Shown in pieces: positions 1 through 7,077 of a stretch of 13,946 nucleotides of DNA (position 1 is its first letter; every line of letters starts with the position of its first letter). The notes under the pieces were generated by a model. It ran no database searches. It saw nothing but the letters and a program-made list of their open reading frames with translations, and was not told where the DNA came from. Both the position numbers and the translations under genes were made by a program. The stretch comes from an uncultured Dorea sp. Lineage in GTDB: Bacteria; Bacillota; Clostridia; Lachnospirales; Lachnospiraceae. The DNA lies in assembly GCA_910585725.1 (NCBI GenBank), contig CAJUFA010000053.1, positions 1 to 13,946 on the forward strand, written 5' to 3'.

Positions 1-122
1 TAGGAGCGGGCAGCACTGTGAGACAAGGAGTTAAGATTGGAAATAACGTGCTTGTCGGAGCGAATAGCCTGGTTTTAAGAGATGTGAAAGACGGAGAGAA
101 AGTAGTAGGAATTGTAAAATAA
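1..122 (+). CDS. Hexapeptide-repeat acyltransferase, C-terminal end (partial)
   Basis: Only the last 39 residues are inside the window, read from base 3 to the TAA at 120-122. They begin GAGSTVRQGVKIGNN and continue through VLVGANSLVLRDV to a final VVGIVK. The spacing of small hydrophobic residues every six positions (V-KIGNNV-VGANSLV) is the left-handed parallel beta-helix hexapeptide pattern. The ending resembles the NeuD/PglD type of sugar or sialic-acid O/N-acetyltransferases, which use acetyl-CoA to acylate surface-glycan precursors; that subfamily is inferred from the tail only, and serine acetyltransferase-like relatives cannot be excluded. The N-terminus and any glycan gene neighbours lie outside the window. 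A strong intrinsic terminator about 75 bases downstream closes this transcription unit. Confidence 0.75.
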   Translation, partial: GAGSTVRQGVKIGNNVLVGANSLVLRDVKDGEKVVGIVK

Positions 123-195
123 TATTTATTTAAAACGGAGTTATTGTATTAAGTAGAAAGGCCCTTATAAAAACAGTTTGACCCCATTTTAAGAT

Positions 196-241
196 AAAGA
201 GCTAACAGATTTTGATTGAGAAAGTCTGTTAGCTCTTTTTG
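196..241 (+). terminator. Rho-independent terminator after the acyltransferase
   Basis: GAGCTAACAGA (199-209) pairs perfectly with TCTGTTAGCTC (225-235), and flanking A and T runs extend the stem. The 15-base gap is itself partly paired, and the stem is followed at once by TTTTT. This is a textbook intrinsic terminator that ends the upstream unit and insulates the tRNA gene. Confidence 0.9.
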
Positions 242-287
242 CAATATCAGCTTTTTAATTTTTGCAAAAATATTTTGGCTAAAAGGA

Positions 288-316
288 TTGACAGAAAGGA
301 TGTTTACAGTTATAAT
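288..316 (+). promoter_or_regulatory. Consensus sigma-A promoter of the tRNA-Leu gene
   Basis: TTGACA at 288-293 and TATAAT at 311-316 are both perfect consensus hexamers and are separated by exactly 17 bases. Transcription should start near 323, about 25 bases before the mature tRNA. Such a strong promoter fits stable RNA expression. Confidence 0.9.
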
Positions 317-347
317 TTAACATGTTGTCGGCAAATGTTGACAAGAA

Positions 348-430
348 GCGGATGTGGCGGAATGGCAGACGCACAAGACTCAAAATCTTGCGGGGGCGAC
401 CTCGTGTGGGTTCAAGTCCCACCATCCGCA
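348..430 (+). tRNA. tRNA-Leu (anticodon CAA)
   Basis: The acceptor stem GCGGATG (348-354) pairs with CATCCGC (423-429), with discriminator A at 430. The D arm is GCG...CGC (357-372). The anticodon stem CAAGA/TCTTG (374-378 and 386-390) encloses the loop CTCAAAA with anticodon CAA at 381-383, which reads UUG. A long variable arm, the class II feature expected for leucine, follows. The T arm GTGGG-TTCAAGT-CCCAC is canonical. The 3' CCA is not encoded (the next bases are TTG), so CCA must be added by nucleotidyltransferase after 3' trimming. The gene stands alone between its own promoter and terminator. Confidence 0.96.
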
Positions 431-439
431 TTGAATCAA

Positions 440-482
440 AATCCCGAAGACCTTTAAAATAAGGACTTGCGGGATTTTTTCT
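440..482 (+). terminator. Terminator of the tRNA-Leu gene
   Basis: AATCCCG (440-446) pairs with CGGGATT (470-476), and inside it CCTT (451-454) pairs with AAGG (461-464) around a TAAAAT loop, giving a nearly continuous stem. A run of six T (475-480) follows. This is a strong intrinsic terminator about ten bases after the tRNA. Confidence 0.9.
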
Positions 483-564
483 TGCCTTAAATTCAAAAAT
501 GGGGCGGAAATGGGACAAATTACAAAATAGATATTCATAATATGGAGAACACGCAAAGAATGTC

Positions 565-593
565 TTTTAAAAGTGTTGATTTTGGTGTATAGT
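565..593 (+). promoter_or_regulatory. Possible promoter of the polA operon
   Basis: TATAGT at 588-593 is a good -10 hexamer, and TTTTAA at 565-570 lies 17 bases upstream as a weak -35. The start would be near 600, about 30 bases before the polA ATG. Because an intrinsic terminator lies at 440-482, the polA operon needs a promoter in this gap, and this is the best candidate I see. Confidence 0.35.
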
Positions 594-630
594 AATAAAG
601 TAGTTTCAAAATATGAATGGAGAGTCTGAT

Positions 631-3246
631 ATGGGTAGTAAGATGGTGTTGATAGACGGGCACAGTATTCTGAACCGCGCCTTTTATGGTCTGCCGGATC
701 TGACGAATTCGGAGGGGCTTCATACGAATGCAGTCTATGGCTTCCTGACGATTATGTTGAAAATACTAGAAGAAGAGGAACCGGAATACCTGACAGTGGC
801 TTTCGACGTCCATGCGCCTACGTTTCGGCATATGATGTACGCGGAATATAAGGGAACCAGGAAACCGATGGCTGAAGAACTTCGCCAACAGGTTCCGGTT
901 ATCAAAGAAGTCCTTGGCGCTATGGGAGTAAAGACGATTGAGCAGGCTGGGCTGGAGGCTGACGACCTTCTGGGTACATTGGCAGCAAGATGTGAAGCAG
1001 AGGGGATAGATGTGTCGATCATTTCGGGTGATCGGGATCTGCTGCAGTTGGCGACCGAGCGTGTGAAGGTAAGGATTCCAAAGACGAAGCAGGGGAAGAC
1101 AGAGATAGAGGATTATTACGCGGAGGATGTTAAGGAACGGTATCAGGTTACTCCCAGGGAATTTATTGACCTGAAAGCGCTGATGGGAGACGCGTCAGAT
1201 AATATACCGGGGGTTCCGAGTATCGGGGAGAAGACGGCGACGAAGATTATCATAGAATACCATTCTATCGAGGAAGCGTATGCCCATGTGGATGAGATAA
1301 AACCGCCGCGAGCCTCTAAAGCGCTGAAAGAGCACTGGGATATGGCTGTTATGAGTAAGGAACTTGCAACAATCAATGTGACGGCGGATTTCCCATTTGT
1401 GATGGAGGAAGCAAAACTTGGCAATCTGTATACGGAAGAGGCGTACGCGTATTTTCAGCGTCTTCAATTCAAGAATCTTCTGTCCAGGTTCAATATTGCG
1501 GCGCCGGTGAGTCAGGCGGAGACGTCGTTTCAGGAGATTACGCGGGAAGAAGAAGCAAAGAAGATATTTAAGGCGGCTATAGGAGCAGAGTGTGTCGGCG
1601 CGTGCATTTTCAAAAATACGCAGGATGTGCTGCCGCTTTTTGCCGATCAGGCCGGAGTCGGCGGGATTGGGTTATGTTTCTCGAAGGAGGGCGCCTATTG
1701 TATTCGAACGGGAGAGGGGATTACGGCAGAGTGGCTATTGGCAGGGCTTGAGGATATTGCAAGATCTGCCGGGCGTTATGTGATGTTTGATTTGAAGCAG
1801 GCTCTTTCGGATCTGCGGCTTTCGGATACCGGGAATTGCTTTGATGCGACGGTAGCCGCGTATTTGCTGAATCCTTTGAAAAATAACTATACGTACGATG
1901 ACGTTGCAAGGGAGCAGCTGGATATTATAATAGAAGATAAGGCAGAACCTTATATTAAGGTATGCTATGAAGCATATACGGCATATGCCGCGTCCGGCAT
2001 TCTCTGGGAGAAGCTTAAAGAATGCGGGATGGACAGGCTTTTTGCCGAGATCGAGATGCCTTTGGTGTTCACGCTTTATGACATGGAACAAAATGGTGTG
2101 AAGGTGGAAGCGGAGGCCCTTAAGTATTATGGCGACCAGTTAGGCGCAAAGATTGTGGAACTGGAGCAGGAGATCTATGAGGACGCCGGGGAGAGGTTTA
2201 ATATCAATTCTCCGAAGCAGCTTGGCGTAGTACTATTTGAAAACATGAAGCTGCCGGGAGGGAAGAAGACGAAGACAGGGTATTCTACGGCGGCGGATGT
2301 ATTGGAGAAACTTGCGCCGGATTATCCGGTTGTGTCTAAGATATTGGAATACAGGCAGTATTCGAAGCTTAAATCTACCTATGCCGACGGGCTTGCCAAT
2401 TATATCTGTGAGGACGGCAGGATTCGCAGCAAATTCAACCAGACGATTACGGCGACAGGGAGACTTAGCAGTACGGAGCCGAATCTTCAGAATATACCGG
2501 TGCGTATGGAACTGGGTAGGCTGATACGCAAGGTATTCATACCGGAAGAAGGGTATGTATTTGTAGATGCCGACTATTCACAGATTGAACTGAGAGTGTT
2601 GGCCCACTGTTCTGGGGACAGTCATCTGATCGAGGCGTATAAAGAGGCGGAAGACATCCACAGGATCACGGCGTCCCAGGTATTCCATGTGCCGTTTGAA
2701 GAGGTGACGGATCAGCAGCGGCGCAATGCCAAGGCGGTGAATTTCGGGATCGTGTATGGGATAAGCTCTTTCGGTCTAAGTCAGGATCTGAGTATTACGA
2801 AGAAAGAAGCCGCGCAGTATATTGAAGATTATTTTAAGACCTATCCAGGGATCAAGATATTCCTGGACGATACGGTAAAACATGCAAAAGAGATGGGCTA
2901 CGTGGTTACGCTGTTTGGAAGACGGCGTCCGGTACCGGAGCTTAAGTCGAGTAACTTTATGCAGAGGTCTTTCGGGGAACGAGTAGCTATGAACGCCCCG
3001 ATTCAGGGAACGGCGGCGGATATCATCAAGATAGCGATGATCGGGGTGAACCAAAAGCTTAAAGAGAGGCAAATGAAGTCAAGGCTTGTGCTGCAGGTCC
3101 ACGACGAGCTTTTGATCGAAGCATATCAACCGGAGTTAGAAGAAGTTCGGTTGATTCTTAAAGAAGAGATGGAACGGGCGGCTTCTTTGGATGTGCCGTT
3201 AGAAGTAGATATGCATATGGGAGAAAACTGGTACGAGGCAAAGTAG
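631..3246 (+). CDS. polA: DNA polymerase I
   Basis: The product fills Okazaki-fragment gaps, removes RNA primers and completes excision repair. I choose the ATG at 631 (871 aa) because GGAGAG (619-624) sits six bases upstream; an in-frame ATG at 613 lacks a ribosome binding site. The 5'-3' exonuclease domain covers about residues 1-290, with DGHSILNRAFYG, GLEADDLLG (about 107), SGDRDLLQL (about 132) and LMGDASDNIPGVPSIGEKTA (about 184), i.e. the metal-binding acidic cluster and helix-hairpin-helix. Residues about 300-460 occupy the place of the 3'-5' exonuclease domain but lack the DEDD acidic set, so proofreading is probably lost, as in several Firmicutes Pol I enzymes. The polymerase domain (about 470-871) has motif A DADYSQIELRVLAH, motif B RRNAKAVNFGIVYG and motif C QVHDELLIEA, all intact. 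Full family length. It is first gene of a unit with coaE 12 bases downstream. Confidence 0.97.
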   Translation: MGSKMVLIDGHSILNRAFYGLPDLTNSEGLHTNAVYGFLTIMLKILEEEEPEYLTVAFDVHAPTFRHMMYAEYKGTRKPMAEELRQQVPVIKEVLGAMGVKTIEQAGLEADDLLGTLAARCEAEGIDVSIISGDRDLLQLATERVKVRIPKTKQGKTEIEDYYAEDVKERYQVTPREFIDLKALMGDASDNIPGVPSIGEKTATKIIIEYHSIEEAYAHVDEIKPPRASKALKEHWDMAVMSKELATINVTADFPFVMEEAKLGNLYTEEAYAYFQRLQFKNLLSRFNIAAPVSQAETSFQEITREEEAKKIFKAAIGAECVGACIFKNTQDVLPLFADQAGVGGIGLCFSKEGAYCIRTGEGITAEWLLAGLEDIARSAGRYVMFDLKQALSDLRLSDTGNCFDATVAAYLLNPLKNNYTYDDVAREQLDIIIEDKAEPYIKVCYEAYTAYAASGILWEKLKECGMDRLFAEIEMPLVFTLYDMEQNGVKVEAEALKYYGDQLGAKIVELEQEIYEDAGERFNINSPKQLGVVLFENMKLPGGKKTKTGYSTAADVLEKLAPDYPVVSKILEYRQYSKLKSTYADGLANYICEDGRIRSKFNQTITATGRLSSTEPNLQNIPVRMELGRLIRKVFIPEEGYVFVDADYSQIELRVLAHCSGDSHLIEAYKEAEDIHRITASQVFHVPFEEVTDQQRRNAKAVNFGIVYGISSFGLSQDLSITKKEAAQYIEDYFKTYPGIKIFLDDTVKHAKEMGYVVTLFGRRRPVPELKSSNFMQRSFGERVAMNAPIQGTAADIIKIAMIGVNQKLKERQMKSRLVLQVHDELLIEAYQPELEEVRLILKEEMERAASLDVPLEVDMHMGENWYEAK

Positions 3247-3258
3247 AGGTGTAAGAAC

Positions 3259-3849
3259 ATGAAGATTATAGGAATTACAGGCGGAGTCGGAGCGGGAAAG
3301 ACACAGATACTGGAGTACTTGAATAACAGGTATGGAGCGACGATCTGCCAGACAGATGCGGTAGGTAGGAAACTTCAGAAGAAAGGAACAAAGTGCTTTG
3401 AGGATATTGTGGAGTGCTTTGGGACGGGAATCTTGGATGAGAAGGGAGAGCTAGACAGGGAGAAACTGGGGAGTATTGTATTTACAGACAACGACCAGCT
3501 TGCGAAACTGAATGCAATCGTTCATCCGGCGGTCTGGGAAGAAGTGGAGAAAAAGGTTGCGAAAGAAAAGAGGAAGAATACGAATCTTTTTATAATAGAA
3601 TCGGCGCTGTTGATTGAGTCGCATTATGATCAGATGTGCGACGAGGTATGGTATGTCCATGTGGATGCCAAGACGCGGAAGAAACGGCTGGTCTATGCCA
3701 GAGGATATGATCCGAGGAAAGTAGATGATATTATCGCGGCGCAGCTTCCTAAGGAAGAGTTTATGAAGCATTGCGACAGGGTGATCGACAACAGTAATAT
3801 TTTTGAAGAGACGCAGATGCAGCTTGACAGGATTATAGCAGATCTGTAA
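3259..3849 (+). CDS. coaE: Dephospho-CoA kinase
   Basis: Catalyses the last step of coenzyme A synthesis, ATP-dependent phosphorylation of the ribose 3'-OH of dephospho-CoA, in the cytosol. The 196-aa length is normal for CoaE. The N-terminus has the P-loop GITGGVGAGKT (residues about 5-15), then TDAVGRKL with the conserved aspartate, NAIVHPAV, and a C-terminal DRVIDNSN typical of the family. It is divergent: the usual second-segment PLLFE is ALLIE, the usual DAD is QTD and the P-loop ends in KT rather than KS. The start has an AGAGGTG-like ribosome binding site about seven bases upstream and lies 12 bases after polA, so the two are probably cotranscribed. The polA-coaE pairing is common in Gram-positive bacteria and supports the call. 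Confidence 0.92.
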   Translation: MKIIGITGGVGAGKTQILEYLNNRYGATICQTDAVGRKLQKKGTKCFEDIVECFGTGILDEKGELDREKLGSIVFTDNDQLAKLNAIVHPAVWEEVEKKVAKEKRKNTNLFIIESALLIESHYDQMCDEVWYVHVDAKTRKKRLVYARGYDPRKVDDIIAAQLPKEEFMKHCDRVIDNSNIFEETQMQLDRIIADL

Positions 3850-3902
3850 GGAGAAGATTTCCGAAAAGAATAAGCGGCGGCAGAAAGGCAGATTAAAACA
3901 TT

Positions 3903-4700
3903 ATGAGGTTATGCAGTATTGCCAGCGGAAGCAGCGGCAACTGTATCTACGTGGGAGACGACAGGACGCATCTTCTGGTGGATACAGGGATCAGCAGGAA
4001 GAAGGTTGAGCAGGGATTATGCACATTAGGGGTAAAAGGAGAAGAGCTGAGCGGAATATTGATCACACATGAGCATATCGATCATATTCAGGGACTTGGC
4101 GTATTCAGCAGAAAGTATAAGATACCGATCTATGGAACGAAAGGGACGATAGAGGGAATCCGTTGTTGTAATTCTCTTGGAAAGATGCCGGAAGGGCTGC
4201 TGCATGAGATTCAGGTGGATGAGTCGTTTACTTTAGGGGATATGGAGATCTGTCCGTTTGCGATCTCTCACGACGCAAGGGAACCTTCCGGATACCGGAT
4301 CGGGAATTCCAGGAAGACAATTGCGGTTGCAACGGATCTTGGTAAATATGACGACTATATCGTAGAAAACTTAAGAGGGTTGAATGCTATCGTATTAGAG
4401 GCGAACCATGACATTCATATGCTGGAAGTGGGACCTTATCCTTATCCTTTGAAGCAAAGAGTGATGGGGGACAGAGGGCATTTGTCCAATGAACTTTCAG
4501 GAAGGCTTCTAAGCGATATTCTCCATGATGATCTGCAGTACGTCATTCTGGGACATCTGAGCAAGGAGAACAATTATGCAAAGCTTGCGTATGAAACGGT
4601 GAAATTGGAGATCAGTTTTGGCGATAATCCTTACAAGGGAGAAGATATTCCGATGATGGTGGCCGACAGAGACGCGATATCGGAAGTTGTCAGTTTGTAG
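3903..4700 (+). CDS. MBL-fold metal-dependent hydrolase, YycJ/WalJ-like
   Basis: A 265-aa cytosolic metallo-beta-lactamase-fold protein. The N-terminus MRLCSIASGSSGNCIYVG is characteristic of the YycJ (WalJ/VicX) group, followed by LLVDTGIS and the metal-binding signature THEHIDHIQG (residues about 56-65). Later ligand candidates are AISHDAREP, ATDLG, EANHD and the C-terminal ILGHLSKENN. No signal peptide or membrane segment is present. In Bacilli the relatives sit beside the WalKR cell-wall regulators and have been linked to cell-wall or DNA-end processing; here there is no two-component system, so that context does not transfer and the substrate is unknown. The ribosome binding site is weak (GGCAG about 12 bases upstream), but the conserved N-terminus fixes the start. 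It lies 53 bases after coaE and 22 before degV. Confidence 0.88.
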   Translation: MRLCSIASGSSGNCIYVGDDRTHLLVDTGISRKKVEQGLCTLGVKGEELSGILITHEHIDHIQGLGVFSRKYKIPIYGTKGTIEGIRCCNSLGKMPEGLLHEIQVDESFTLGDMEICPFAISHDAREPSGYRIGNSRKTIAVATDLGKYDDYIVENLRGLNAIVLEANHDIHMLEVGPYPYPLKQRVMGDRGHLSNELSGRLLSDILHDDLQYVILGHLSKENNYAKLAYETVKLEISFGDNPYKGEDIPMMVADRDAISEVVSL

Positions 4701-4722
4701 TAAGAGAAAGAGAGGCAGTAGA

Positions 4723-5580
4723 ATGGGAAAAGTAGCGATTGTAACAGACAGTAACAGTGGAATTACACAGAAAGAAGCAAAAGAACTTGGAATAAGGGTA
4801 TTGCCGATGCCTTTTTATATTAATGAGGAATTATTCTTTGAAGATATTACTTTAACGCAGGAAGAATTCTATCAGAGACTTGCGGAAGATGCGGATATCT
4901 CTACGTCTCAGCCGTCTCCGGGGGATGTGATAGATCTTTGGGAAGAGCTTCTTAAGGAATATGACGAGATTGTTCACATTCCGATGTCCAGCGGTCTTAG
5001 CAGTTCCTGCGAGACTGCCATAGGATTAGCGCGGGATTATGACGGAAAGGTGCACGTAATCGACAATCAGAGGATTTCGATAACTCAGAGACAGTCTGTC
5101 CTGGAGGCGATCGAGATGGCGGAAAAGGGGATGAGCGCCCAGGAGATTGAGGATGTCTTGATGAGAGAAAAGCTTGAGGCGAGTATCTATATTACGGTAG
5201 ATACCCTGAAATATCTGAAAAAAGGCGGTCGTGTGACTCCGGCTGCCGCGGCTCTCGGCACGGTTCTGAATCTAAAACCGGTATTACAGATCCAGGGAGA
5301 GAAGTTGGATTCTTATGCGAAAGTACGAGGATGGAAAGCAGCCAAGAAGACGATGCTGGATGCAATCCAAAAAGACCTGGACGGACGGTTTAAGGGAAAA
5401 GAGGTCTATATCCGCGCGGCGTATACCTGTACTGAGGATGAAGCCCAGGCGTGGAAGAAAGAAATTGAAGAGCGTTTTCCAGGATACGATGTTTATATGG
5501 ACTGTCTGTCCCTCAGCGTGTCCTGTCATATCGGCGCAGGTTCAAGGGCGGTTGCCTGTATGAAGAAAGCGGAGTATTGA
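4723..5580 (+). CDS. DegV family fatty-acid-binding protein
   Basis: A 285-aa DegV/FakB-type protein that binds a fatty acid and, in organisms with FakA, presents it for phosphorylation and incorporation into phospholipids. I place the start at ATG 4723 (MGKVAIVTDSNSGI) because AGAGAGG lies just upstream and the family begins this way; the in-frame TTG at 4687 overlaps the previous stop and lacks support. Family motifs seen are VTDSNSGI at the N-terminus, STSQPSPGD (about 61-69), HIPMSSGLSSS (about 86-96), the DNQRIS segment, DTLKYLKKGGRV (about 158-169) and a C-terminal HIGAGSRAV. No FakA kinase gene is visible in the window, so the partner must be encoded elsewhere. It is the last gene of the polA unit and converges on tmcAL. 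Confidence 0.93.
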   Translation: MGKVAIVTDSNSGITQKEAKELGIRVLPMPFYINEELFFEDITLTQEEFYQRLAEDADISTSQPSPGDVIDLWEELLKEYDEIVHIPMSSGLSSSCETAIGLARDYDGKVHVIDNQRISITQRQSVLEAIEMAEKGMSAQEIEDVLMREKLEASIYITVDTLKYLKKGGRVTPAAAALGTVLNLKPVLQIQGEKLDSYAKVRGWKAAKKTMLDAIQKDLDGRFKGKEVYIRAAYTCTEDEAQAWKKEIEERFPGYDVYMDCLSLSVSCHIGAGSRAVACMKKAEY

Positions 5581-5627
5581 TTTCCGCGGGCAGCGAGCCG
5601 GAAAGATGAAACAGCCGTGTGTTGTGT

Positions 5628-5656
5628 CGGCATCAGATTTTCAGGATCTGATGCCG
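5628..5656. terminator. Hairpin at the degV/tmcAL convergent junction
   Basis: CGGCATCAGAT (5628-5638) and ATCTGATGCCG (5646-5656) form a perfect 11-bp stem with a seven-base loop. The stem contains the tmcAL stop codon (5633-5635 on the minus strand). Neither strand has a proper T run directly after the stem, so it is a weak match to a classical intrinsic terminator, but its position suggests that it ends or protects transcripts from both sides. A smaller inverted repeat, TTTCCG/CGGAAA (5581-5604), directly follows the degV stop. Confidence 0.5.
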
Positions 5657-6916
5657 GTATTCATTTATAAAGGGGATCTTAAATTTATTTGTGATGATAC
5701 TTTCGTAGAGATTGGATGCAAAGACATCCTGTCTTAACATCGCAAGCCCGGCAGGCGTTAATTCGTCGATCTGCGTGAGCTTTGTGACGAGTGGTACGTT
5801 TGAGCTTTTCTTTATATGAGATAGGAGTTTCTTTGCATCTTTGCGAAATCCAAGGATACGCGCATATTGGCAGTAACCTTCTTCGCGGAAAGTAAGTAGG
5901 TCTTTTGTCTTAATACCAAGGAGGATATGCAGCAGGCTCCGGCTTAAACGTGTATAGGTTATATCCCGTGTCTTTAGAAGGTCGCAGAACTGGTCAAAAG
6001 TAATGAAATCGTTTGCGTAGTTCAAAATGCGATTGGCCAGGTCTTCGGAAATATCGGCATATTCCGACAGGGAAGTATAGGTCTCCTTCAGAAGCTGATA
6101 CCTCAGCGGGAGGGAGAAATCATTTGCATAGATAGGATAGCGGTTTCTATGGGTATCCTCCAGCATACGGATACAGGAAGGGGGAACCATGTCTTCAAGG
6201 CGGGTCAGTACCTCGGACATGGAGGGTTCATCGAACATACCGTCCTGTTCTATGCAGACGGAATGGCTGGCATAGCTTAAGAGCTTGCGGATGGCGGAAG
6301 CCGAACTGTAAGGTCCTGTAAGATGCGTGTCATGATATCCGGAAACCATACGCTTGATCGTATAAGTATGGATTGGGCTGTGTTTTTGATAAAGGGCTTT
6401 GATGTATTCGATTCCCAGAATATTATTCGGCTGTTCCAGGACAATATTAAGAGATTCGTCTCCCAGGTACTCTATAAGGGCTTCCTGGCGCGCCCGGGGA
6501 AAAGACTTGCCTTTCTTTAGAGAAGCCGTCAGAACAGTACGGTATTCTTCAGGTTCATCGGCAATAATACGGGCAAGGCGTTCCAGTAATTCATAATTAC
6601 CGCATTCGCTGCCGAAGCAAAGGGAGTCCACACAGTTAAGCTGTTCGAATAAAGAGACGGCGCCTGCAGCGAAGTATTCCGCGCTTGAACAGGCATAACA
6701 AACAGGCAGTTCGAATATAATATCAGCTCCTGCTTCGAGCGCCACCTCGGCTCGCAGATGCTTCGGCATAATAGCGGGAGCGCCTCTTTGTACGTAATTT
6801 CCGCTCATGACGACAATGGCATAATCGGCGCCGGTAATCTCCTTTGCTTTCTTAATATGGTATAGATGTCCGTTGTGAAAAGGGTTATATTCTGTGATCA
6901 GTCCTACTATTTTCAT
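5633..6916 (-). CDS. tmcAL: tRNA(Met) cytidine acetate ligase
   Basis: Acetylates C34 of elongator tRNA-Met to ac4C from acetate and ATP through an acetyl-adenylate, keeping AUG decoding faithful. The 427-aa protein begins MKIVGLITEYNPFHNGH; the HNGH at residues 14-17 is the nucleotidyltransferase-fold ATP-binding signature. MSGNYVQRGAPAIMPKH (about 37-53) and ELPVCYACSSAEYFAAGAV (about 70-88) match the YlbM/TmcAL family, previously annotated as DUF795 or nucleotidyltransferase. The length is as expected. The start has AAGGAG a few bases upstream on the minus strand. In Bacillus subtilis the orthologue ylbM adjoins the yceD homologue and rpmF; here it is on the opposite strand and separated by mgtE, pta and ackA. 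Its substrate acetate is the product of the nearby pta-ackA pathway, although a functional link is only inference. Confidence 0.93.
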   Translation of the reverse strand: MKIVGLITEYNPFHNGHLYHIKKAKEITGADYAIVVMSGNYVQRGAPAIMPKHLRAEVALEAGADIIFELPVCYACSSAEYFAAGAVSLFEQLNCVDSLCFGSECGNYELLERLARIIADEPEEYRTVLTASLKKGKSFPRARQEALIEYLGDESLNIVLEQPNNILGIEYIKALYQKHSPIHTYTIKRMVSGYHDTHLTGPYSSASAIRKLLSYASHSVCIEQDGMFDEPSMSEVLTRLEDMVPPSCIRMLEDTHRNRYPIYANDFSLPLRYQLLKETYTSLSEYADISEDLANRILNYANDFITFDQFCDLLKTRDITYTRLSRSLLHILLGIKTKDLLTFREEGYCQYARILGFRKDAKKLLSHIKKSSNVPLVTKLTQIDELTPAGLAMLRQDVFASNLYESIITNKFKIPFINEYRHQILKI

Positions 6917-6947
6917 GAGAATCTCCTTGTATATCCTTCTGAAATTG

Positions 6948-6976
6948 ATTATACTATATTAAAGTTACGGGTGCAA
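6948..6976 (-). promoter_or_regulatory. Promoter of tmcAL
   Basis: On the minus strand TTGCAC (6971-6976) and a perfect TATAAT (6948-6953) are separated by 17 bases, about 30 bases before the tmcAL start. The -10 is strong and the -35 moderate. Confidence 0.65.
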
Positions 6977-7017
6977 ATGTATATTGGGGATAAGCAAGTA
7001 CCCGCGGTATTTATGTC

Positions 7018-7048
7018 GTTCATATGGGCGGACGGTTAGTCCGTGAAC
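7018..7048 (+). promoter_or_regulatory. Hairpin in the mgtE leader
   Basis: GTTCA (7018-7022) pairs with TGAAC (7044-7048), and CGGAC (7029-7033) pairs with GTCCG (7039-7043), around a GGTTA loop with six unpaired bases on the 5' side. The structure ends about 15 bases before the strong SD GGAAGGAGGG (7064-7073). It may affect translation of mgtE, but there is no recognisable M-box riboswitch and the leader seems too short for one. Confidence 0.35.
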
Positions 7049-7077
7049 AGTAACTTTATGTCAGGAAGGAGGGATAC

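Noticed and set aside
239..457. 72-codon open frame across the tRNA-Leu gene
   Set aside because: It reads through the tRNA and its promoter and has no coding character.
6917..7077. M-box (ykoK) magnesium riboswitch in front of mgtE
   Set aside because: The leader is at most about 130 bases and I found none of the conserved M-box segments; only a short bulged hairpin is present.
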